From NCBI GenBank assembly GCA_021826835.1, contig JAKAYH010000084.1, forward strand, positions 1-8,121: DNA of 8,121 nucleotides. The letters are read 5' to 3'. The DNA comes from Thermoplasmata archaeon (lineage in GTDB: Archaea > Thermoplasmatota > Thermoplasmata > Thermoplasmatales > Thermoplasmataceae). Each line of letters begins with the position of its first letter. Position 1 is the first letter of the stretch. Below, piece by piece: positions 1 to 5,334 of the stretch. Both the position numbers and the translations under genes were made by a program. Below the pieces are notes generated by a model. It was not told the DNA's origin, ran no database searches, and worked only from the letters and a program-made list of their open reading frames with translations.

Positions 1-7
1 CCGATCT
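1..7. other. Probable Illumina adapter remnant at the left contig end
   Basis: The first seven bases, CCGATCT, are identical to the 3' end of the Illumina TruSeq-type adapter (which ends in TTCCGATCT). The opposite end of the window carries the complementary adapter start, which makes chance unlikely. These bases should not be read as genome. They contribute the first one or two apparent codons of the RNase HII fragment. The match is seen directly; the adapter origin is an inference. Confidence 0.7.
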
Positions 8-479
8 TAAAATATTGAATGACGCTGAACTTGTTAAATTTGAGATCATAAGCAGTAAAGAAATTAATCGTCTCATGGAATCAATGACGCTCAACGAGAT
101 TGAAGGAAGGTATGTCTTAAAACTTTTGGAATACTCAAATTATTCAACCATCGTTGATTCCTTTGATGTAAATGCAGATCGGTGCTCCAGCACTCTGTCT
201 AAGAAAAGTGGAAAAAATGTAATATGCAGACATAAGGCCGACAGAGACTATCCTATTGTTTCAGCTGCATCTGTGATATCAAAAGTTATTCGTGAAAGGG
301 AAATGGATAAAATCAGAAATCAATATCCGGGGATAGGGTCCGGGTATCCTTCTGATCCATATACTATTGAATATCTTAGATATGCTTTGAATAATAACGT
401 TGACTTGGGAGAAATAGTAAGAACTAAATGGAAAACCTATACTAATGCTTTGAAGGAAACAAGGCAAAGAAGATTGTGA
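3..479 (+). CDS. rnhB: Ribonuclease HII, C-terminal part (5' end off the contig)
   Basis: RNase HII cleaves the RNA strand of RNA-DNA hybrids and starts removal of misincorporated ribonucleotides. About 158 codons remain of a family usually 200-220 residues long. The N-terminal block with the first two acidic catalytic residues (DEAGRG type) lies off the contig. What remains is diagnostic: a region ending in LNEIE; the segment IVDSFDVN with the third catalytic Asp at bases 156-158; then CRHKADRDYPIVSAASVISK with the fourth catalytic Asp at 240-242 and the family AASVISKVIRE helix; then GIGSGYPSDP, the conserved substrate-binding loop. The TTG at 15 is only an internal codon, since the frame is open to the contig edge. 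Codons before base 9 probably contain adapter sequence. A terminator follows directly. The family assignment is firm; the fragment ends in a short basic tail. Confidence 0.93.
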   Translation, partial: DLKILNDAELVKFEIISSKEINRLMESMTLNEIEGRYVLKLLEYSNYSTIVDSFDVNADRCSSTLSKKSGKNVICRHKADRDYPIVSAASVISKVIREREMDKIRNQYPGIGSGYPSDPYTIEYLRYALNNNVDLGEIVRTKWKTYTNALKETRQRRL

Positions 480-502
480 TTCAGTAAAGTGAATCTTTTT
501 TT
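478..502 (+). terminator. Hairpin plus T-tract terminator after RNase HII
   Basis: GATTCA (478-483) and TGAATC (490-495) form a perfect 6-bp stem around a 6-base loop, followed at once by seven T residues (496-502). The stem begins inside the RNase HII stop codon. A T-tract is enough for archaeal termination, and the hairpin makes the site more convincing. It separates rnhB from the downstream cluster. Confidence 0.7.
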
Positions 503-604
503 GGAAAAGAAATCACATTAATGAGATTATTCATTCATTTTAGTATTTATTGGAAATTTCATTAAATGTTAAACCAAGATATCTAAAGGATTAGAGGAAA
601 AAAT

Positions 605-646
605 ATGTCGCTTCCAATAGATTTAATTATACTGACTAATATTTAA
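605..646 (+). CDS. Possible 13-residue micro-ORF (speculative)
   Basis: An ATG at 605 is preceded by GAGG (594-597) with a 7-base spacer. This is the same motif and spacing used by the ABC ATPase gene downstream. It opens a 13-codon frame (MSLPIDLIILTNI) ending in TAA at 644-646. The peptide is short and hydrophobic. It lies upstream of the TATA element, so it would need a separate promoter, which I cannot point to with confidence. AT-rich DNA yields such frames by chance, so only the ribosome-binding site argues for it. No function is proposed. Confidence 0.15.
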   Translation: MSLPIDLIILTNI

Positions 647-662
647 GCAGTCAAAAGTGCAA

Positions 663-679
663 CAAAGCTTTATATATAT
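663..679 (+). promoter_or_regulatory. Archaeal BRE/TATA promoter of the surface-protein/ABC cluster
   Basis: CAAAGCTTTATATATAT combines a purine-rich BRE-like stretch with a TATA box at about 669-679. Archaeal spacing predicts transcription starting near 695-703. That gives a leader of about 45 bases to the ATG at 744, or about 80 to the TTG at 779. It is the best TATA match in the window and sits downstream of a terminator, as expected for an operon promoter. The start site is inferred. Confidence 0.6.
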
Positions 680-736
680 TCTTTATCAGCCATTCTGTTT
701 GGCAATAAAAAACGTATAAAAGAAGAAGAATTGCTC

Positions 737-746
737 GAGGAAGATG
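737..746 (+). promoter_or_regulatory. GAGG ribosome-binding site and out-of-frame ATG of the first cluster gene
   Basis: GAGG (737-740) lies three bases before ATG 744-746. The frame opened by this ATG reads MSSLGTYL and stops at TAG 768-770. The hydrophobic signal sequence of the gene lies in the other frame, open from base 752. One extra base between about 747 and 764, for example a fifth G in the run 755-758, would fuse ATG 744 to that signal sequence. The spacing is tighter than in the downstream genes (6-7 bases), so this site is suggestive only. Confidence 0.4.
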
Positions 747-778
747 TCTAGTTTGGGGACATATTTGTAGTCATAGGG

Positions 779-1450
779 TTGTTATTCTCACTTTTTGTCA
801 TTTTTGCATTCATTTTTTCGGCACAAAGTATTGGAACTACGGTTAATAACTCTGTTCACAATGGAAGAACTGTTGTTTCAGTAACCGCCACTAGTGAGGT
901 CATGACTAACAACATAGAAACTCAACTTGTTAGAAGTTCATGTCCAACAGAAAGTTATACTTTCGGCTTGGCATTTCATTATCATCATCATTGGTCTGCT
1001 TATCACGGATTGTTCAGTGGCTGTGACTCTGGAACCTACACAATGGAATTTAAAGACATTATAGGGTTTTCTGCAGTTTTTCGTGAGAATATCATCTATT
1101 GTGCAAGTGAAAGTGGTTCTATAACTTGCAATAACGCAATTAGTGCCACTCCGCCAACAATAGCTGTAAGGACGGTACAGGAACCTAACAATCCTTCAAT
1201 ACCCACTGAACTAGAAATGTTTCAATATTCAAACCTTATCATAGTTGGTAATAATGGTGGTGAACCAACGGTTGATTTGTCAGGCGTTGTCTATTTATTC
1301 GGGGCACCTGCAGTTACAGCCCAATGGAGTCCAAGCCTAGCAACTTTTAGTGGAGAGTTGTCATTGGCATGGATGCATAGCGCAAATTTCAACTATTATT
1401 GCCCTTATCCAATTGCCCCTGGAACAACATTGACAGGTTATGGAAGTTAA
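779..1450 (+). CDS. Secreted Cys/His-containing protein of unknown function; 5' end uncertain
   Basis: I do not recognise this 223-residue protein. It begins with a strongly hydrophobic stretch (residues 1-15) ending in SAQS, which would suit signal-peptidase cleavage at about residue 17-18. The rest is polar and beta-strand-like in composition, with no second membrane segment, so it is predicted to be extracellular. Five cysteines (55, 82, 108, 117, 208) and a histidine cluster HYHHHW (67-72) plus His76 suggest a disulfide-stabilised or metal-binding fold. The only uninterrupted start is TTG 779, which has no good ribosome-binding site and gives a signal peptide lacking a basic N-region. ATG 744 has GAGG upstream but is one base out of frame, so a missing base is a real possibility. 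The gene follows the TATA promoter and is first in the cluster, 31 bases before the next start. A secreted substrate or partner of the ABC system is inference. Confidence 0.72.
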   Translation: MLFSLFVIFAFIFSAQSIGTTVNNSVHNGRTVVSVTATSEVMTNNIETQLVRSSCPTESYTFGLAFHYHHHWSAYHGLFSGCDSGTYTMEFKDIIGFSAVFRENIIYCASESGSITCNNAISATPPTIAVRTVQEPNNPSIPTELEMFQYSNLIIVGNNGGEPTVDLSGVVYLFGAPAVTAQWSPSLATFSGELSLAWMHSANFNYYCPYPIAPGTTLTGYGS

Positions 1451-1471
1451 GAATAAATAACTTAAAGGATT

Positions 1472-1475
1472 GAGG
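1472..1475 (+). promoter_or_regulatory. Ribosome-binding site fixing the start of the second cluster gene
   Basis: GAGG sits six bases before ATG 1482. It favours that ATG over the in-frame TTG at 1470, which would overlap the motif and place four extra residues before the signal sequence. Confidence 0.6.
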
Positions 1476-1481
1476 CTAGAA

Positions 1482-2339
1482 ATGAAATTAAAAACATTTA
1501 TCACTCTCTTTATGACTATAATAGCACTTTTATTCATACTAATAACATTTCTTCCTCTTATGGAGGAATCTTATTCATTGAGAAATGCATTAACAGAGCC
1601 TAATGAGAAAGGTGCATGCCTTAAGTTTCAATTTTATGATCCTTCACTCTCTGTTTTAGGGGTGGAGCATAATGGTACATGTGCACCAATAGGGGGAATA
1701 ATATACCTGAAGGGCGAAGGGAATCACTATACTATTACCGCAGATTTGGATAATATGTGGGCAAACTATAGTAATCAGAGTAGCTTATGCATAGGATCTT
1801 TCCTCATTTATCCCCACAAAATAACATCAGGTGAGATTGCAAATGTAAACGGAATTGAAGGAGTATTTAAAGAACAAACATCATGTCTCCTTTGTCCTGA
1901 AATTGACAATGTATCCACAAGATATTATCCATATATAATTTCCAAAACTTCTGGGCCTGATTTATTTTTGCTTCCAACTTCCAGCGAAGGAGTAGTGTAC
2001 GATGGGTCTGGTTGCTTTAATCAAACGAAATCAGTTAATTTTTTTAAGGACTTATATGGGCCCCTAGGAATTTCATTGAATTTCAGACCAGGAATTGTTC
2101 TGAATTTTCAGTTAGTGAAGTCTAATATCAAATTTACTTCATTGGATGATTATTATTACATTGATCAAAACACATCTATAGTGAGTTTGCTCATTGTTTT
2201 TTCAGCGGTTTTTTTGGTTTTAGTGATACAACGAATGAAAACCAAAAGGAAGTACATTACGAAATCTGATATTCTAAAGAATAAACATCAAGAAAATCTG
2301 AGGGGAATAGTGAGGAAGAAGAATGAAGGAAAGAAATGA
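1482..2339 (+). CDS. Double-anchored surface protein, unknown function
   Basis: I do not recognise this 285-residue protein. It starts with a basic-then-hydrophobic segment (MKLKT, helix about 5-27) and has a second membrane helix at about 232-250. A strongly basic tail of about 35 residues follows (RMKTKRKY and onward). The predicted topology is both ends in the cytosol with a roughly 200-residue loop outside. That loop has six cysteines (46, 67, 103, 135, 138, 178), including the pair SCLLC, and six N-glycosylation sequons (Asn64, 95, 98, 143, 180, 230), fitting a glycosylated, disulfide-bonded ectodomain. ATG 1482 is chosen for its GAGG site. The 3' end overlaps the ABC ATPase gene by 17 bases, indicating translational coupling. 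The last cluster gene repeats this architecture. An accessory subunit or substrate-handling role for the transporter is inferred from position only. Confidence 0.78.
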   Translation: MKLKTFITLFMTIIALLFILITFLPLMEESYSLRNALTEPNEKGACLKFQFYDPSLSVLGVEHNGTCAPIGGIIYLKGEGNHYTITADLDNMWANYSNQSSLCIGSFLIYPHKITSGEIANVNGIEGVFKEQTSCLLCPEIDNVSTRYYPYIISKTSGPDLFLLPTSSEGVVYDGSGCFNQTKSVNFFKDLYGPLGISLNFRPGIVLNFQLVKSNIKFTSLDDYYYIDQNTSIVSLLIVFSAVFLVLVIQRMKTKRKYITKSDILKNKHQENLRGIVRKKNEGKK

Positions 2340-3189
2340 ATCTAACGCATGGTTGAAAGTGGAAAATTGCATAAAGAAATATGGGTCAGTTACAGCACTT
2401 GATTCTGTCTCTTTTTCAGCAGGAAGGGGGGTAACAATATTGCATGGAAGGAATGGTTCCGGAAAGAGCACTATAATATCAATTTTGGAAGGTCTATCTC
2501 CTACGGATGAAGGAAAAATATCAGTCATTGGTTATGATCCAATGAAAAACCCTAAAAAAGTAATGGAGAATGTGGCATTTCTCCCAGAAAGACCACAGGT
2601 CTTTGGCGCCAATATAGTTGGGGATTTTCTGTATTGGTACGGAGAAATAAATCATTGTGATTATAATGATATAGAACGATTACTGGAATATTTTGATCTT
2701 CGAAATCTGATCAAGAGTAAATTCAGTAATCTGAGTAGTGGAGAAAAACAGTTAATAGTCTTAAGTGCCATATTATCTTCGAAGAAAAAGGCCTATGTTC
2801 TTGATGAACCCAATGCAAATGTTGATTCTGTAAGAAGAATGCAGATTGCCATGGAAATTGAGAAAAAAGCAAGAACAGGGGCTTCTCTCTTAGTTACAAC
2901 TCACATGCTTGATGACCTACTTCCAATAGCCGATTCTATGATCCAAATCAAAGGTGGGAGAATAAAAAAAATACTTAGCCGAAATGATATAAAGGAAAAT
3001 ACAAACTTAACTGTTAGAATTTGGATGTCCAATGAACAGTCCTTCCAAAATCTGGCTGATTTTGATATAACTGTTAACAAGGATATCGTAGATATAAGAG
3101 GCGCTACTGTTTCAAAGATTTTAGAAGCATTAACACCAGAACAAAAGGAAAATATAATCAGTATTAACTCGGTTCCCGAGATGATCTGA
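2323..3189 (+). CDS. ABC transporter ATP-binding protein (ABC-2 type exporter)
   Basis: This 288-residue cytosolic ATPase powers an ABC transporter with the permease that follows. Motifs in order are: Walker A GRNGSGKST (42-50); a Q-loop region with FLPERPQ (87-92) in the FLPE form common in ABC-2 ATPases; signature LSSGE (137-141); Walker B with AYVLDE (157-162), giving catalytic Glu162; D-loop NANVD (164-168); and H-loop TTH with His194. The signature departs from LSGGQ at its third and fifth positions, but all catalytic residues are present. A C-terminal region of about 65 residues follows the nucleotide-binding domain, as is usual in this subfamily. GAGG at 2312-2315, inside the preceding gene, gives a 7-base spacer to the ATG. 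The stop codon overlaps the permease start by one base (TGATG). The family is certain; an export direction is inferred from the partner, and the substrate is unknown. Confidence 0.95.
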   Translation: MKERNESNAWLKVENCIKKYGSVTALDSVSFSAGRGVTILHGRNGSGKSTIISILEGLSPTDEGKISVIGYDPMKNPKKVMENVAFLPERPQVFGANIVGDFLYWYGEINHCDYNDIERLLEYFDLRNLIKSKFSNLSSGEKQLIVLSAILSSKKKAYVLDEPNANVDSVRRMQIAMEIEKKARTGASLLVTTHMLDDLLPIADSMIQIKGGRIKKILSRNDIKENTNLTVRIWMSNEQSFQNLADFDITVNKDIVDIRGATVSKILEALTPEQKENIISINSVPEMI

Positions 3190-3914
3190 TGAAATTATTA
3201 CAGTTAAAGTATGTGCTGAATGAGACGGACCCATTTTATATAAGGGAACTGCTAATGGCCTCTTTCTTCTATCTTGTTGTAAGTTCATATGTAAGTTCAC
3301 TAGACTATTCTGCCGTTCCAGCTATTGATGTCTTTCTCCAGAATACTACATTCGCAGCGTTTACTATCCTAATTCTTTATGGCGCAATGCTCTCTGCTAT
3401 TTTTGCCAGAGGGATCGAAAACGGTTCAACTGGCTTTTTGTTCACCACACCAATTAATAGAAAATTCCATATATTACTTTCAATGTTTGTTCAGGCGATT
3501 ATTGGAGGGGCAATATTTCTTATTCCAATAGGATTTGTTTATTGGTTAACATTTTATGCACTCAATCTCTATGTTCTTGTAATAATTTATCTTGCAATTT
3601 TAGCGCTTATTCTGATTTATCTTTCATTCGGCTACCTTATTTCATCTATAACGAAAAGTGCAGTAGGGACTTTTATTCTGACGGCATTTTTCTTTCTGCA
3701 AATGAGTTCTGAATCAGCAAAGATCTTCAAGCATAATCTAACCGGGCAGTTTATCCTGTCAGGTCTTACAACAATGAATTTGAATTCCCCTTTTGGTTCA
3801 AAGGGAGCTGGTTATGTCTTTGATGCCTTAGTTTTTGCCTTAATAATGTCGGTTACTGTCTCAACTGTTTGCTATTACCTTCTGATTAAAGGAAACATGA
3901 GGAGTGGGAGATAA
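3189..3914 (+). CDS. ABC-2 type transporter permease
   Basis: This 241-residue integral membrane protein has about six predicted helices (roughly 21-37, 53-73, 97-122, 124-151, 158-171, 211-233), which matches an ABC-2 permease. Between helices 2 and 3 lies ARGIENGSTGFLFTTPINR (73-91). It matches the cytosolic coupling segment of this family, usually of the form R-E-x-G-T-x-x-x-L-x-x-T-P-I-x-R. One permease gene next to one ATPase gene implies a 2+2 complex. It starts within the stop codon of the ATPase gene and its own stop overlaps the next start (TAATG), so all three are coupled. Such transporters export polysaccharides, peptides, lipids or drugs, and nothing in this sequence selects among them. 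The absence of a large extracellular loop suggests that the two neighbouring ectodomain proteins could supply the outer part, which is inference. Confidence 0.88.
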   Translation: MKLLQLKYVLNETDPFYIRELLMASFFYLVVSSYVSSLDYSAVPAIDVFLQNTTFAAFTILILYGAMLSAIFARGIENGSTGFLFTTPINRKFHILLSMFVQAIIGGAIFLIPIGFVYWLTFYALNLYVLVIIYLAILALILIYLSFGYLISSITKSAVGTFILTAFFFLQMSSESAKIFKHNLTGQFILSGLTTMNLNSPFGSKGAGYVFDALVFALIMSVTVSTVCYYLLIKGNMRSGR

Positions 3915-4546
3915 TGCTTAAAAAACTATTTCATATAGTACTTTTCATAGTTGCATTCTTATCCATTTTTTCATTCTATGCTTACGGAGAGATTACCCAG
4001 TCCACGCATAATTTCAAGACTCAAAATTTTGCAGTAAATGTATGTAACACAAATGAAAAGAACACATTAATATTATCAAAAACAGTTTGTTGCATAACAA
4101 CACTAGGGAACGGATTGAATATATCTTATGTGGGAGCAAATCCATCTTTTCCGAAACAATTCAATGTGTCAGGCATAACTTATTTTATAAATATCTTCAA
4201 AGGTAATTCTACAATATACGACAATTTATCATTCCAGGGAAGCAGTAATATCCAATATTTATGTTATCAGCATGGTGCTGGAATGTACCAAATATCAACC
4301 TATGTCGTAGTCGACACCAACAATTCTTCCGCAATATCTCATATATCATCTATTACTTACAAAGCGACGGCACTTCTTGTTTCCAGACCTGCAAACCCAA
4401 CTGAACTAATCTATCCGGGAATCGTATTTGGAGTTGTTGCTGTAGTTGTTTTTATACTATCAAGAATCTACGGGGAAGATACTAAATATGTTCCTGAACG
4501 TCTTCTCCATCAGAAGCAAAACTTGAAGCGGATAAGGAGAACATAG
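3914..4546 (+). CDS. Second double-anchored surface protein, unknown function
   Basis: I do not recognise this 210-residue protein. It opens with MLKK and a hydrophobic segment (5-23) ending in AYG, which could be a signal peptide or an uncleaved anchor. A polar ectodomain of about 140 residues follows, then a C-terminal helix (about 168-184) and a basic cytosolic tail ending KQNLKRIRRT. The ectodomain holds four cysteines (44, 59, 60, 117), including an adjacent CC pair, and at least five N-glycosylation sequons (Asn69, 84, 98, 104, 137). The plan mirrors the other anchored protein of the cluster without obvious sequence similarity. Its ATG overlaps the permease stop, and GTGGGAG lies just upstream as a likely ribosome-binding site. 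Tight coupling to the permease argues that it works with the transporter; this is inference. A hairpin follows its stop codon. Confidence 0.8.
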   Translation: MLKKLFHIVLFIVAFLSIFSFYAYGEITQSTHNFKTQNFAVNVCNTNEKNTLILSKTVCCITTLGNGLNISYVGANPSFPKQFNVSGITYFINIFKGNSTIYDNLSFQGSSNIQYLCYQHGAGMYQISTYVVVDTNNSSAISHISSITYKATALLVSRPANPTELIYPGIVFGVVAVVVFILSRIYGEDTKYVPERLLHQKQNLKRIRRT

Positions 4547-4580
4547 TAAAGAAGGTTATGCAATTCATAAGATACTTTAC
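4546..4580 (+). terminator. Two-step hairpin at the end of the ABC cluster
   Basis: GTAAAG (4546-4551) pairs with CTTTAC (4575-4580), and inside it TTATG (4556-4560) pairs with CATAA (4566-4570) around a 5-base loop, with a 4/4 internal loop between the stems. It starts at the last base of the stop codon. No T-tract follows, so it may mark or stabilise a 3' end rather than terminate transcription on its own. Confidence 0.35.
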
Positions 4581-4614
4581 AATAAGTTAATGTATTTTAG
4601 GATATTCTTGTCTT

Positions 4615-5310
4615 GTGCCGCAAGACGAATTAGGTAGGGACCAGGCAGAGATAGCTGATGATTACAATGAAAGAGGAGTTTCATTCTTTAATCTTAATAA
4701 ATATCCTGATGCAATAAAGGAGTTTACCAGGGCCATAAAGATACTTCCCAAAGATCCGGATTATTATTTTAACAGGGGATTATCATACTATTCCATGAGA
4801 ATGTATGAGCCTGCCATTAAGGACTTTAAGAAATCTATTGAACTATATCCTGAACATGCAGATTATTATAATGCTGCTGGAGCAGCCTTGGAAGATTCCG
4901 GAGATCTTCAGGGAGCATATGATCTTTTCACTCAGGCAATAAAGATAGAAGGAGATATACCAGATTACTACTACAACAGGGGAAACGTGCTTTGGAAATT
5001 GAAGAAACTTGAAGAAGCCCTGCAGGATTATACTGAAGCAGTAAGGCTGAACAGCATGGACCAGATTTTCGTCTATAGAAGATATGAGTTGCTTATGGAA
5101 ATGGGACAAAAAGAAAAAGCTCTAAGAGATATAGAAACGGCAATATCACTGGTTCCTGAAAATTTCAATTACCACATCATAAAGGCAGAAACGCTGGCTA
5201 AAATGGGGAAGAAAAAGGAGGCCCTTGAAGCCTTTGAAGAGGCCTCAAGATATATTTCACAACCGGAACTCATTGAGGAAAAAAGAAAAGAACTTGAAAA
5301 GCTTCTTTAA
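4615..5310 (+). CDS. Six-repeat TPR protein
   Basis: This 231-residue soluble protein is almost entirely tetratricopeptide repeats, which form a helical scaffold for protein-protein contacts. Six 34-residue units can be laid end to end from about residue 14 to 217. Each carries the expected small and aromatic positions, for example YNERGVSFF, YFNRGLSYY, YYNAAGAAL and YYNRGNVLW, with Pro or an acidic residue closing most units. A short charged helix (EEKRKELEKLL) caps the C-terminus. The start is uncertain. GTG 4615 is the only usual start codon in an open stretch that begins after the stop at 4588-4590. It lacks a well-placed GAGG motif, so translation may be leaderless or initiate weakly. 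The gene lies 68 bases after the ABC cluster and 24 bases before the XPD helicase, with which it is probably co-transcribed. Partner and function are unknown. Confidence 0.88.
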   Translation: MPQDELGRDQAEIADDYNERGVSFFNLNKYPDAIKEFTRAIKILPKDPDYYFNRGLSYYSMRMYEPAIKDFKKSIELYPEHADYYNAAGAALEDSGDLQGAYDLFTQAIKIEGDIPDYYYNRGNVLWKLKKLEEALQDYTEAVRLNSMDQIFVYRRYELLMEMGQKEKALRDIETAISLVPENFNYHIIKAETLAKMGKKKEALEAFEEASRYISQPELIEEKRKELEKLL

Positions 5311-5323
5311 TTGAAGAAATAAA

Positions 5324-5327
5324 AGGT
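5324..5327 (+). promoter_or_regulatory. Ribosome-binding site supporting the TTG start of the helicase
   Basis: AGGT lies seven bases before TTG 5335. The frame opens only at 5323, just after a TAA at 5320-5322, and contains no ATG or GTG before the conserved N-terminal motif. The site therefore supports the TTG start. Confidence 0.45.
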
Positions 5328-5334
5328 AAGCAGG

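Larger units (their letters stand above)
503..743. other. AT-rich intergenic region without a convincing gene
   Basis: Between the terminator and the first plausible start of the next gene there is no long reading frame on either strand and no tRNA-like or other structured RNA that I can recognise. It holds a possible 13-codon micro-ORF (605-646, own entry) and a TATA-type promoter (663-679, own entry). The remainder is AT-rich and shows only short chance-level inverted repeats. Confidence 0.6.

Noticed and set aside
279..467. Minus-strand open frame of 62 codons inside RNase HII
   Set aside because: It lies antisense to a firmly identified gene with intact family motifs and has no recognisable content of its own.
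503..600. Possible CRISPR, attachment site or insertion-sequence remnant in the AT-rich gap
   Set aside because: No regularly spaced repeats, no tRNA fragment, no terminal inverted repeats with flanking duplication and no transposase frame can be seen.
668..751. N-terminal extension of the first cluster gene in its own frame (reading GNKKRIKEEELLEEDV before a TAG at 749-751)
   Set aside because: The stretch has no usual start codon, overlaps the TATA element and predicted leader, and is closed by the TAG, so it is more likely untranslated leader.
2274..2528. Minus-strand open frame of 84 codons across the start of the ABC ATPase gene
   Set aside because: It is antisense to the Walker A region of a certain gene and spans the junction of two overlapping genes, so it is a shadow frame.
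3277..3300. Short direct repeat (GTAAGTTCA twice, 12-base period) in the permease gene
   Set aside because: It encodes the locally repetitive SSYVSS segment next to helix 1 and is too short to indicate a mobile or regulatory repeat.
4843..5109. Minus-strand open frame of 88 codons within the TPR gene
   Set aside because: It is antisense to well-formed TPR repeats. The repeat periodicity explains the open frame.
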